A DNA stretch of 64,000 nucleotides from Mesaphorura yosii (Eukaryota; Arthropoda; Collembola; Poduromorpha; Tullbergiidae): assembly GCA_009869945.1 (NCBI GenBank), contig WIXG01000230.1:62001-126000 (forward strand), in the 5' to 3' direction. Position numbers and translations under genes: made by a program. A model generated the notes under the pieces. The model was not told the DNA's origin. It searched no databases and worked only from the letters and a program-made list of their open reading frames with translations. Shown piece by piece: positions 26,801 through 37,483 of this stretch; position 1 is the first letter of the stretch, and every line of letters begins with the position of its first letter.

Positions 26801-29800
26801 TTTTGCTTGTTTTGTAGGATGTCTGGAAATATCTCAAGCTTGCTGTAAGAAAATTCATTAAATACGACTTGAGTTCGGCCACCCAAATTGGTCTGATGAC
26901 AATCGGAGCAGATGTGCGGATAATTGCGAACATGACGAGTCTCGATGAGAATCTGAGGGCGACGCTCGCTGAAAAACTGCCGACGTACCCGAATATTGAG
27001 ACTTCGTCGTCGCTGAATGGACACAACGGTGGAATTGGAGGCAGCAGCAGCAGTAGCAGTGGCGGAAGCGGATTCTCGCTGCGGAGAGGAATCACTCAGG
27101 CCATAAATGTATGTCGCGCAAATGATCTTATCCGGAATGCCTGCCCTCATGCATCATATCTCATGCGAACGCCCATATTTTAATTACAGATGCTGAAGCA
27201 AAATGGGCAGCGTGTACCCGGCTCGGTCATCATCCTAATCAGTCAAGGCACAATCTCGTCCATCGATTTCGAAGCATCGCTTCACCTGCTTCGGCAAGAA
27301 GAAGTGTCAATGGCCACAATCGAGTACCCCTCGGCTGGCGATGGAAAGATTTCGTACCTCTCGCACGGTACAAACGGCCCACATTTCACGATTCGCGAAA
27401 CTGGGGTTGGGCCCATGTCGCACAGTAAGAGCCAGCACGCATTAAAGAACAGTAGCGAGATAATTTGTAATTCAGTCCGTACTCATTTGCTCATTAATCC
27501 CATTTGCTTGGGCTGCTCTGTACAGTGTCAACTTATATTCAGCTCGTGAACGCCATGATGGGCATTCAGCGGTACTACAGCAAGGGAGTCGGACTCAAAT
27601 GGCCAATTTTGGTAAGAACATAATTATTTATTATTCTCGTCGGACAGATTGATCTATTTTGGGAGTCATTCACATGCACGCATGTTAATGCAATGTTTAT
27701 GAATTGAGTAATTACCCTTTCTTCTCTCTCACCTGAATACGAATTCACCTCATTAATCTGATTCATCGTCCTTTTCTGAGCGAATGAAATGAGGTACGTT
27801 GTTCGGCACAGGCCGTCATAGAGTCGCCCCTTCGCGTTGGAGTCCGAGTCACGAGTCACGCTGGTCTCTGTTGTAATTCTATGCTGCCATCAATTTCTGA
27901 CGCGATTCCAGACGTGCTGCCATCGTTTTCTAAGCTTTTGACACTGCCTTTGCAATGTATGAATCCATTCTCGATACTTCTGTTAGAACTTGCTTGAGCA
28001 ATAATCAGTTCCAATTTCGACACTTTTGCCTTCAAATCCTCCAAGTCTTGATAATTGGCTTCGCCCAATTCCGCCACATCGAGCCCCACGGCTTCATCCT
28101 CCTCGACTGCCCGTAACCGCAGTCCGGGTACGTGGTCAATCACAAATAATATCACGTACGAGATTACAAAGGCCCAAGCCGCTGAGGCGACTGTGTCAAC
28201 AGCCTGAATTCCCACTTGCTTCCAATTGCCGTCCAGCCATCCTCCTTCAATCTCTACTCCGTCAACTGCTGCCACGGACTTCTGAGCCAGCACTCCGGTT
28301 AGCAAGTTGCCCACCATGCCACCGATTCCGTGAGCACAAAACACGTCAAACGTGTCATCAATTCGCAGCCACTTCTTTAACCCCATAGAGAGATTGCAGG
28401 CTACTGCGCCGACAAATCCAAAGGCCAGACTGGAGGTTGGTGACACAAAGCCTGAAGCTGGCGTGACCGCTACCAATCCACAAATCATGCCAACACAAAA
28501 CCCGGATGCCGAGAGCTTCTTCTCCTTGCCGCGCCAATAGTCGATCAGAACCCAAGTGAAGCCGCCGACAGACGCTGACAAGTTGGTCACGATAAAAATG
28601 ATGATAGTTCGGCTATTCGGAGCCAGGTCCGAACCTGCATTAGCAACAAGCCACCCAAGCCAGATGAAGCTGGTGCCCAGTACAACGTGCGTCATGTTGT
28701 GCGGCGGGTTTTCTGTTGGCTGAGCTCGTTTTCCAACGAGCATCGCGTACGCGAGCGCGGTTGCACCTGTTGAAATATGAACAGGCGTCCCGCCACCAAA
28801 GTCCAGGGATCCGAGTTGATTTGTCCAGCCGTTCGGATTCCACGTCCAGTATGTGAGCACGTCGAACACGAACGTTGACCAAAAGAATGTGAAGATAATT
28901 CCAGGCAAGAGTCGTGCACGTTCAACCACTGCCCCAATGATAATCGTTGGAGTGATGGCGGCAAAGAGACAGTACCAAATTCCGACGAGCAGGGCAGGGA
29001 TCTTTGGGTTCAGAGTGGACGGAGTTGTGTGATCGAGTCCCCAGAAGAAAGCGTGGTCAACGTTTCCGATGAATGGGTTCCCGGTATTGCTCAGGCATAG
29101 CGAGTATCCAATCAAATACCACTACCAAAGCGAAAGTTTCGTTCATTAGGTTGAACCTGTCAAGGCGAAACCCGCGAAAGGCAAAAATTAGCAGATATGT
29201 TGGCAAACCTGAATTGAGACCGCAGCCACCGTCCAGAAGCACCACAGGAGCAACACGAGTGAACTTTTGCCTCTCGTCAGGCCACTGTAGAGGAACCCAA
29301 CTCCAGGGATCATGAGCCATGTGATCGAGACGCAGCTCAGGAGCCATGCCATGTGTCCCGTGTCGAGTTCCGGCTCACTGAACATGTCCGACATGGACTG
29401 ATTCAGGGCCTGCTCACCTGATTGGTTGGTGCCCACCATTAACTTGGCTAAAGTTGCCATATCAGACACGGCTTGGAATCAGTATCTGGATACTACACTT
29501 TCTTTGTTGTTGATATTCTGGGAATGAATTGTGGCTTCGATTCGCGGTCGCGGCCTTTACTGGCCATATGCGACACGAGCCGTCTAATTACGTAATGGGA
29601 ACGACGAACTAGAACTCGTCTTTAATTACTCTGCGCTCGTGAGGCTGGCGAGTAGCCGTAGCAGTGCCTAACATAAATTACACTAACCCCTGAACTGACT
29701 CGAGTATTCGAAGTACAACCTCATTACATTCACCGATTCACCTGAGCCCTCGAATATGAAATACAGTACGACACAATTAGAACAAGTTATGGTAATAGTT

Positions 29801-32800
29801 AACAGCATTATGCCATGCACATAAATGCGGATGAGTTAACATGAATGTGGGCAATACGGAAAATTGGTGCTGGACCACGAACATGGACGTGGCTCATGAA
29901 CTGGTCGCATGAACATTTTACACGAGCGCAAGAGAACGCGAGGTTGACGTCTTTTTATTAACATATTTGTGCAACCTAACTCGTGCTTGTCTGCCCGTCC
30001 GCGTCCGATTCAAGGTTACGTTGTTGAAAGTTGGATTGAAGGCTGGCAATGCGTTGGACATCTTATGTCCTGTATCTTGTCCCCTTCAATGTTGACTATA
30101 GAGCGGCATGTGCCCTGCCCTACTGAAACAATGCATCTGTGGTTTACTCTTTCTCTCATTGTTGGCTAGTCGTCGTTGTAAATGAGTCGTCAAGGAGTGG
30201 CTCTGCTCTGAATATTTTATGATCAGATCATCGTTCTCATCGCCAAGAGTCTAATTAAAAACTAATATGTAGCAATATCATGCGTTGTGCAGTCAAAGGA
30301 GGGGCAAACCCAAACTTTTTTCATTAATGATGGTATTATTGCCCATTTGTCTTTACTCTGGGCGAATGCAAAATGCGAAAGCACACATTAGCGACTCCCA
30401 GCGCAGTGCTACCGTATTTAATATGCGAAAGACACACAACTGAAAGAAAACAGACTGAAGTTGAATGTTGACTATGAATTAATTAAAATGCCATTGCCTT
30501 TGCACTGCATTGCGTAATTGCACAGCCTATTTTTAATTTCGTTATTGAGTACGGGCTCAGCCCAAGACAGTTTTGAGAGAGCGAGTGTCCTCGGGCGAAA
30601 TTGAGGCAAAATCTTGTTGAAATTCGTCGTCGTCTGAGTTTGATCTTGGTCTGTGGCATGTTAATGATATTAATAATTAATTACTGCTCACAAGGCTGCG
30701 AGGCGGGCGCTCGCAACTGCAATTTTTCAAACGTTAATTAAATGCACTTAATTAACATTGAGAGTGAGCCTGGGCGCTGAACAGCACCGACGCGTTGACA
30801 GACCGCAGCGAGGTTGATGGCTTTCTGAAGGCTCGGGAGCATTATTTATCATGTTTACATTTTGGGACATTTTTGAAGCTTTTTAATGTAAACGAAACAT
30901 GCACATGCACGCGACGCCAGAATGAAATTAACGATGTCGCTTGTTCTTCTGCTACAGGTTCACCAGGAAGAGTTCAAAGGCGATGCTCCCTCGTATGTCG
31001 AGTCCTCCTTCAGCTTCGACTCCTCGCAATCGCCCGGAGAGTTTTACATTTACGTTCCAAATCCAATTGATCCGAAAATAAATCAAGTCGAGCTGATCAG
31101 TCCGTCCGGCTCAAAGTTTACCGACAAAGTTTCCAAACTACACGACATCAATATAATTAAAATTGATGCGACAATTGATCAGCCCGGAATCTGGAGATAT
31201 CGCATCCAACGACTCGGTAAGTGGAAGTTAAGCAGAGTGCGACGCGGCGTACGAGAAAGTTGGCAAACTTCACTGGAGCATGGGCGGAAACTTTTTGACG
31301 GCTCAGTTCCACTTTTGTAAATCTTTTGTTGTTTTATTGTAGGTGACTCGCACCAATCTCATTTCGTGCAAATAGTAACTTTTGGAACCTCCAATCTGGG
31401 TCTGACAGCCAGCAACGGCGGTGGTGGCGTGTACGGCAGCGCGGGATCAGGAATCGCCCAGGCACAGGCCGTGGCTCATCAACAGCAAGAACTCGTTGTC
31501 AAACTATTCTCGAACGTCGAGGCCACGCGGGTCGTCAATTTCGACACGACTCCGCTGATTCTCTACGCTGACGTCAAGCGCGGCAACTCGCCCGTCCTCG
31601 GCGCCGATGTTGTGGCGACGATCAATGGAAAATGGGTGGTGAAGCTGCTGGATAATGGAAACGGAGGTAAATGGACGGACACGAGTTAAAACGGTTTCGC
31701 TTTAGCCTGGTCATAATTTCAGTATTAACGATTCTTTTCACTTTCCACTCTCCGAAATGGAACAGCCACCATCCCAGCCTTCCAACCTTCCTCGCTGTTT
31801 CTCGGAGGAAGTTATGGAAATGTCATTTATTCTTTTCTCCTTACATTTTATATTTGCCTCGGAGTCAAGTCAAGTCAAAAGTGAAAGTTTGTCTTTAGAA
31901 AAACTTGAATAAGGACTCGAGAGTCGGAGAAAGCACCGCAGCCGAGAGCTGAGCTCTTTCTTTACATTTTGTACTTGCAAAACTTTCTCCAATAATGTTT
32001 CATGTTTCACTTTCTTGTTTCATTTTGTACTCGACTGCTGCTGTTACGTGTTTCTGACAGCAGCCTTTTGTGTTTGGTGCTGCACTAGAGAGTGAAGAAA
32101 GTTTCTAGTTTCTGTATTTTAGGCGTTTCCGCATGCAGCGCGGTGTTGGAAATTAGGTTTGAATTTTTCAACATGTTAACATGATGATAATTTGCATTAT
32201 TTGGCTCTTCTGCAGATCCCGATATAACCAAGGGTGATGGAATTTACTCCAAGTACATTATTCCACCCTCTTCCTCGCACATGACCACGCTGGATATCAC
32301 CGTGAAGGTTACCACATCGCCGTATCATTCAAGATACTACAGCTCGTCCGACTCGGCCCTGCTCCTCAGCAGGAATGGAAACAAGCAAGGCGCTGGTGAT
32401 CCAACCTGTTGTGGCTCGTCGTTGACGCAGCACAACTCCGAGTCGACTTACCGCACCATGCCGTACAATGAACGTCTCATCTACTCGTACTCGGTCAAGA
32501 TCTTTAATGCAAGAGAGCCCGGCTCCTATCCGCCAGCTCGCATTGGCGACCTGCGACTCATGGCCTCCTGGGACACGAGCGCCTCATTCGAATTTACATC
32601 ACCTGGAGATGATTACGATCATGGCACCGTCGACCAATATCATATATTTTGGAGCGGAAACAACGGACGACGAAATGTGAAGACTTTCTCTCTCAAAGAA
32701 ACTCTCCACAACGCAAGCGTGTCGACAGCAGGCAGCTCGGTGAATTTCACAATCACTTTCCCAGCGCATCGTGTTTATTTCATTACAGTGGCTGCAATTG

Positions 32801-34083
32801 ATCGAAGTGGACGACAAAATGAATTTTCAAATATTGCCCAAGTTCATCTCGTGCCACCACCACAAAATTACGGCTCTCACTCGTTCAACAGCGTCGGAGG
32901 GCATGGAAATGTTAATCAATTACAAATTGGAGCGAGTGCGAGTAACGGCGCTGCTGGTCGTTCTCGTTATGCGTCTTCTTCCATTTTCGGAGGTTATGGC
33001 GGCAATGATGCGGCGACTGCTTGGGGTGTTTCAAGCAAATTGAGTTCAAGTGAAATTCTATTCATTGTAACTGGCATCGTCCTCTTCTTTCTCCTCATTA
33101 CGCTCCTCGTACTCATTTGCGTTTACTGCCGAAGGAAAGGAGCAAAGGGACTGGGATCGACCGACTCACATATTTCAACCATTTCCAAAGATTGCACGAA
33201 AGTCTGTCTGCCATTACCAAACTCGCCGAGCAATGGAGGATCTGAGTCTGGTGGCAAGGGACAAATGCAGAAACAACCTGTCCACTGGTCAGCCAGTGAG
33301 CTTCTACACTCTCACGAGAAACGGGCCAGCATGAGCATGTACGGAGGACAAACGCCTCAGTCACCGAACGGACACTACACCAGTTACTACGAAAAGACAA
33401 TCCAGCAACAACTGCAGAGTCAAAACCTTCGAGATCTTCATGCTCAGCAGCAGCACCAGCTACTCCTGCTTGCTGAGGAAGACACTGCAGCCATTTCCCC
33501 ATGTGGTGGCGATGGTGGTTCATCCTCGCATTCCACGCGTTCGTCCCACTCAACCAGTGAAGCAACCACTTCCATACTCAAGACGAGTCTCGAAGACTCC
33601 ATGTCGGTTGCTGGCAGAACCGGTCATGGAGTGAATGGAAGGGCGCCACCAATTCCGCCTCCACCCTCATCCAAGTACGCGAGCAATGCAAACATCATTG
33701 AGTACGATAGCTGCCCAGAGACGGGAACCGATTCGAGTAACTTCAAAGCGGTGATAGACTCCTACTCCATTCTACCTCCTTCTGCGCCCCACCCACAATC
33801 ATTGCGCCAGAACCCTCCTCCTCCTCAGTACGAGTACTACTACAATGATCATGTGAATAACTTTAACATTACGGGCAAAGGCAAATACCCGCCAGCCCCA
33901 GTACAGCTAAGGCAAAGTAATGGTTACATAAGTAGTAATAGTACACTTGCTAATAATAACTGTAACGTAATCAAAAACTCTCCGCAACAGTCGCAGCACA
34001 GGTACCATGCCGCCTCCACGGCGAGTGCCAGCTCCCTCACGTCAATCAACAGCAAACAGCAGCGAAATATTACGATGGTTTAA
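8892..34083 (+). CDS. CLCA: CLCA-family protein (calcium-activated chloride channel regulator), 11 exons, about 1,413 aa
   Basis: Exons 8892-9086, 21641-22100, 23359-23518, 23592-23846, 25703-25811, 26818-27108, 27190-27424, 27526-27611, 30958-31216, 31343-31666, 32216-34083; all phases join. CLCA proteins are secreted or membrane-anchored, self-cleaving metalloprotease-like proteins that modulate chloride conductance and mucus. Order: signal peptide (about 1-30); CLCA N-terminal domain with HEWAK at 225-229 where the family has HEWAH; Cys-rich segment; VWA domain from about 378, with EETGNM (385-390) where vertebrate CLCA has DKSGSM; Gly/Ser linker; beta-sandwich and FnIII-like region; one membrane segment (about 1072-1096); and a 317-residue cytoplasmic tail with RAPPIPPPPSS (1267 on) and PPQY (1327-1330). 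Family membership is firm; protease and metal-binding activity is doubtful given the substitutions. A second in-frame ATG at 8916 is an alternative start. Confidence 0.88.
19821..19836. repeat. TGCA tetranucleotide run
   Basis: Four tandem copies of TGCA within the first intron of the CLCA gene; the run is self-complementary and could form a small cruciform. Confidence 0.8.
20738..20752. repeat. GAT trinucleotide microsatellite
   Basis: Five tandem GAT units in the first intron of the CLCA gene. Confidence 0.8.
24996..25010. repeat. AAT trinucleotide microsatellite
   Basis: Four AAT units and a partial one, within the intron between CLCA exons 4 and 5. Confidence 0.7.
27627..27632 (-). terminator. 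Candidate polyadenylation signal of the nested ammonium transporter
   Basis: Plus-strand TTTATT reads AATAAA on the minus strand, about 225 nt past the transporter stop. It lies only about 15 nt inside the CLCA intron from the exon 8 donor, so the nested transcript may reach close to that splice site. Confidence 0.45.
27856..29460 (-). CDS. Amt: MEP/AMT-family ammonium transporter, fungal-type, nested gene, 505 aa
   Basis: Exons 29209-29460 and 27856-29121 (minus), phase 0, 87-nt intron. It should move ammonium across the plasma membrane as a trimer of 11-helix subunits. Visible hallmarks: PGVGFLYSGL in the first helices; LDFGGGTPVHIS with Asp191 and first pore His199; HGIGGMVGNLLTG with second pore His348; and the cytoplasmic motif AVGLDVAELGE that couples subunits. 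The pore is therefore intact. Segments such as WTWNPNGW, HNMTHVVLGTSFIWLGW and VPGLRLRAVEEDEAVGLD resemble fungal Mep proteins, whereas metazoan and plant AMTs usually read VDFAGSG...H in the first pore motif. A short coiled-coil-like stretch and Ser-rich tail follow (about 445-505). The gene lies wholly inside the CLCA eighth intron in antisense. Transporter identity is secure; fungal ancestry rests on remembered family patterns and needs a tree. Confidence 0.93.
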
Positions 34084-34212
34084 GCGTTCATGCAATCAAT
34101 TAGTTGCTAAGTCCTTGTAATTTTGCATGTTGCACCTGTTTTGTATTTTATTTGTGAATTTTAGTTGCATTTGCAATTTGATGAATTTTATGTTAAAGAC
34201 TGTCTTATCTTA

Positions 34213-34261
34213 TTTATTCTACGAACTTTTGGCACAAATGGAAATAGGTTAGTGATTTATT
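34213..34261 (-). terminator. Candidate polyadenylation signals of DUOXA
   Basis: TTTATT on the plus strand at 34256-34261 and again at 34213-34218 reads AATAAA on the minus strand, 120-170 nt past the DUOXA stop. Both lie upstream of the CLCA signal at 34336, so the two transcripts should overlap at their 3' ends. Confidence 0.45.
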
Positions 34262-34335
34262 GTCCCTTACGATCTCTCTTTTGTATGCACTTTACCAAAA
34301 ATTGCTTCTTGGCGTGAGCCGTCAATGAAGACGCG

Positions 34336-34341
34336 AATAAA
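34336..34341 (+). terminator. Candidate polyadenylation signal of the CLCA gene
   Basis: AATAAA about 250 nt after the CLCA stop at 34083 and 40 nt before the convergent DUOXA stop codon. Confidence 0.5.
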
Positions 34342-34382
34342 CTCAAATTCTCACTTAAAATCATTCGGAAGCCTAAGTTCAT

Positions 34383-36176
34383 TTAGTTTCGTCTCACAAC
34401 TCTTGGTTTTATCTTCAATTGCATACTTGCCCGAGACAAAGCAGTTGGAAAGTTGATGTAATCCGCATTTTCATTGAATTCATCTCCACTTTCTTCGTCG
34501 TGGGGCGAACTGGTTGTTGCCCGCTGTGATGTCTTCAGTAAAGGAGTACAAACTGTCATTTCTTGCTCGTGGTGGAGTTTGGTTGGTGAGCGTGGTCTAG
34601 AAAGAAATGTTTCGGATTAATAACGAAGTGAACTACAAAAATGGCGGAGGCATTGACGTCGACATACTTTCTGGGTTTGATCATCGGCTTCTCTTTGATT
34701 CGGAAGGATTTCTGCAATAGTTTACTGCCGCCAAGTGTCCGACGCTTCAAAACCACCCGACTAACTCGACTCTACAAGAAAACAAGAAAAAGATTCGGAT
34801 AATCAGATGTCTATTGCTGGAGTCGCCTCCAGCAATAGTTTCAGATTTACTATCGTACAGTCTCAGCCTCGTTAGGATCCTCGTCCACACTTGTTTCAGG
34901 CCCGCCAAACTTCTCGTGATGGAAGGACACCGTCTTGCCCTGCGCCTGGCCCTGCTCCACATCCGAGGGGGCGGAGGCGGACGCCTGCGTAGAAGTTGAA
35001 GGCCCTGATTGCGCTTGGATTCTTGTCCTGCCACCAAGCTTTTGCTTGTTTTCGTTCTCGATCTCTTCCTTCGCTGTAAGATTGCAGTGGCAAAGCGTTC
35101 CTACAGTACGGTACATCATAAACGCTAAGGAGGAAATAAAGATAACTACCTACACAAATGATACTCGTCATAAATCGTGAGTGGATCGATTCCAAAGAAC
35201 TGGCACAACTCGTCCGGTATGCATATATCCAGCACGAATATGCAGAGTCCCACAAGAACGCAAATCACTCCATTCAGCAGAACCAAGTAGTAATCCAATC
35301 CAAAGTGGGTTGTCAAATTCGTCTCTCTTGATCCGTACTCAAATGGGACTTGGAGCTCAATGTCGTTCCGTGCCAGCGTCCAAATGGCGATGGCGATCAG
35401 CTGAAAGACGCCGGTGGCAGCCAAGAACGTCGCAGCATAGCGAACCACCATGCAAAAGAGGATGTTGGTGATCAGCCACGTTGGAAACGCCAGCCTATTG
35501 GTGATAATGTACTGGACAATTAAGGGACGGGAATGGACTAAGCAGATGCAACCCTGTCAGCTTACCACATCATTATGTGAGCATAATACCCCGCCGTCTT
35601 GTAATGCCGTCCCCATCGGATTCCTTCGCCGTCAAACGTAAAATATTCAGCCAGCTGAAGAATCGGAACTGGAAGCCCTTGATAAACTGCTTTACGGTAC
35701 TCTCGATTAAACCGACCAGCATATGGCCCGAAACCAAACCTTCCCTGCCTCCATTCCCACGAAAAATGCTCGTTATAGTCGATGGTTTCATTCTTGAGCT
35801 CGTTCTTATCCTTCGGCTGCCCTCGAAGCGTGATGTTAACACCTCGCAGTCCGATGTGAAGCCCAAGGCTTCCAGAAATCTCTGCGCCTGACCCAGCCTT
35901 GTATGCGGATGTTATCTTCGCTTCTCCCGTCTCCCAGTCTTGCCCGTAATTACAGCCAATCACAATTCCACCCACCCAAAGTGTAAACAGAATTTGGCTG
36001 AACACGGCCCATCTTTTCCGGCTTGCGTACGCTGGCAGAGTGGCGAATAAGGCGATCGCAAGAATGAGGAAGGCAGTTATGAAGCCAGCGGTGAGGACGT
36101 CGACGTGGGCAGCTGAATGCCGGTCGGCGTAGTGGGTCGGGTAACCTTCGGAACGGCTGAAGCTGAACCAGGCCAT
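34383..36176 (-). CDS. Duoxa: DUOX maturation factor (DUOXA / Numb-interacting protein type), five exons, 494 aa
   Basis: Exons on the minus strand: 35566-36176, 35154-35494, 34859-35073, 34668-34771, 34383-34596; phases agree throughout (introns 71-87 nt). DUOXA proteins escort dual oxidase out of the ER and stay with it at the cell surface, where it makes hydrogen peroxide for immunity and cuticle cross-linking. Membrane segments lie at about 26-50 and 56-77. A large extracellular loop (78-200) with glycosylation sites N114 and N129 contains the conserved GRFGFGPYAGRFNREY and GLPVPILQLAEYFTFDGEG. Three more membrane segments follow, the last around VLLNGVICVLVGLCIFVLD. The roughly 180-residue cytoplasmic tail is first Ser/Thr-rich, then acidic, then basic (VLKRRTLGG) and acidic again. 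The core is certain. The tail exons were assigned from splice sites and phase and are less certain. Confidence 0.88.
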
Positions 36177-36529
36177 GGTTAATTGTAACCGTGATTATCC
36201 TAACTAAACTGAGCTGGACAAGGAGTAGTGAGCGTGGTAAAGAAGAAACAAAAGTCGACAGATATTCCGAGAATGCGCTACATTCAGGAAAATCCTGTCG
36301 AAATTCGCCAGTATGAGGAAGAGGAAATGACCATTGAGAGTGGCTCGCCGTCTTTGTTCGTTGCAAATGCACGCTGAGAGAGAATGCGGTAAGAAACAAA
36401 GTTCGAACAGTGTGATCATCTATGGCGTGTGCAGAATCAACTAGAATACAGAATTACTTGAATTAGGAGTTGGAAATAACCCTTTCTTCGAGTTAGAATT
36501 TCGTGATGTTAACGTAATTTAGGCGCATC
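36177..36529. promoter_or_regulatory. Shared upstream region between DUOXA (-) and ICT1/mL62 (+)
   Basis: The two start codons are divergent and 353 nt apart, so both leaders and core promoters must fit here unless a 5'-untranslated exon lies elsewhere. I see no clear TATA box on either strand. Confidence 0.4.
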
Positions 36530-37483
36530 ATGTCACTTGCTCCACTGGTCCTGAATTCAAGGCTCCGAGGGCTTCCGGTGCCGGTGCTTCTGCATCAATT
36601 CAAACCAATAATTTTCGCCCAATTCTCCAAGCCTCTTACGGGCACTCCTGTAGCAGCAAATAATCACAATGTCGCCGCCAAAGTGTACTCTTCTTCGTCG
36701 TCCTCCCCACCTTATAAGAGCTCGCTAGCGTTGGATCAGTTGTATCCGAACAGCACCATCGATTTGGCCAAGCAACCCAAGGTAGAAGTTAGTCGAACGA
36801 TTACAATTAAATGCTTTTCGATTGTATGCAGTAACAAATCGAATCAAGTAATTATCAAAAACGTACACTAATGATTGAATGTATCCTTTAGATTCCGAAG
36901 TCGAGGGATCCTAACAAGTTTAGCGGTTTTATTCCAATCGGTATTATCGGTAAATGAAGTTCCTTGGAAGGAGTCGCAGAATCCCTTTCTAACTCAAGTA
37001 GTTTTAATTTTTAGAGCGACTCGATATGAGCCATAATACATACATGGAACCGGTTACTGCTTACGATGGACAGAAACAAGAATATGCTAAAGTCACGGCC
37101 GTTCGGATACGATTTCACGTCGAATCTGCTGACTGGCTTCCACAACCAATTCGCGAGAAGTTTTTAAAGAAGGTAAACTTTCATTTAGTTAAGATTAACA
37201 TTGGGCGTGCGCTAGCATTGAAATGGCTTGAGTTACATTTTGCATTGATTTATTGCAGTACCAGAACGTGATCTCTAAGGATGGGTATTTCACCGTAAAC
37301 TCTGATCGTACATATACACGGACATTGAACACTGCTGACGCTATGGAAAAATTACGTGAAATGATAAGATCCTGCGAGCCTCAGCAAGACCCAGTCGAAC
37401 CCGAGCCAGAGACGAAAGAAATAGCACGGAGAAAGAGATTAAAAGAAACAAGAGAAAGATTGCATCAGAAAGGAAGTGTATAA
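36530..37483 (+). CDS. ICT1: Mitochondrial ICT1 / ribosomal protein mL62, GGQ loop degraded, 230 aa
   Basis: Exons 36530-36781, 36892-36949, 37015-37172, 37259-37483, all phases consistent. ICT1 (MRPL58, mL62) is a release-factor-like peptidyl-tRNA hydrolase built into the mitochondrial large ribosomal subunit, where its GGQ loop rescues stalled ribosomes. Family marks: an Arg/Ser-rich, acid-poor N-terminus fitting mitochondrial import; the ALDQLYPNS segment; FSGFIPI; RFHVESADWLPQPIREKF; ISKDGYFTVNSDRT; LNTADAMEKLREMI; and a basic C-terminal helix (KRLKETRERLHQKG) that in the family inserts into the ribosome. Where relatives have GPGGQNVNKVN, this protein reads TAYDGQKQEYAKV, with a slightly longer loop before it. 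The first catalytic Gly and the following Asn-Val-Asn are lost, so hydrolysis is doubtful while ribosome binding may remain. Identity is strong; loss of activity is inference. Confidence 0.85.

Larger units (their letters stand above)
27612..30957 (+). other. Eighth intron of the CLCA gene, hosting a minus-strand gene
   Basis: The donor GTAAGA follows ...LKWPIL and the acceptor GCTACAG precedes VHQEEFKGD; both flanks belong to the CLCA frame in phase 0. The left 1.9 kb holds the ammonium transporter gene on the other strand. The right 1.5 kb (29500-30957) holds nothing I can identify apart from the likely promoter of that nested gene. Confidence 0.85.

Noticed and set aside
26664-27150. Open frames antisense to CLCA exon 6
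   Set aside because: They mirror the strong codon bias and Ser/Gly repeat of the true exon on the plus strand.
32281-34083. A separate 600-codon gene starting at the ATG at 32281
   Set aside because: The preceding bases from 32216 are in frame, follow a good acceptor and continue the CLCA domain, so this is the last CLCA exon.
35125-35153. A 29-nt intron joining DUOXA exon 2 directly to sequence encoding MMYRTVGTLC
   Set aside because: Too short for normal splicing. The acceptor ending at 35074 gives an 80-nt intron in the same frame.
35101-35153. Use of the acceptor at 35101 for DUOXA exon 3
   Set aside because: With the best donor it creates an immediate TGA stop; with the alternative donor it shifts into a low-complexity frame.
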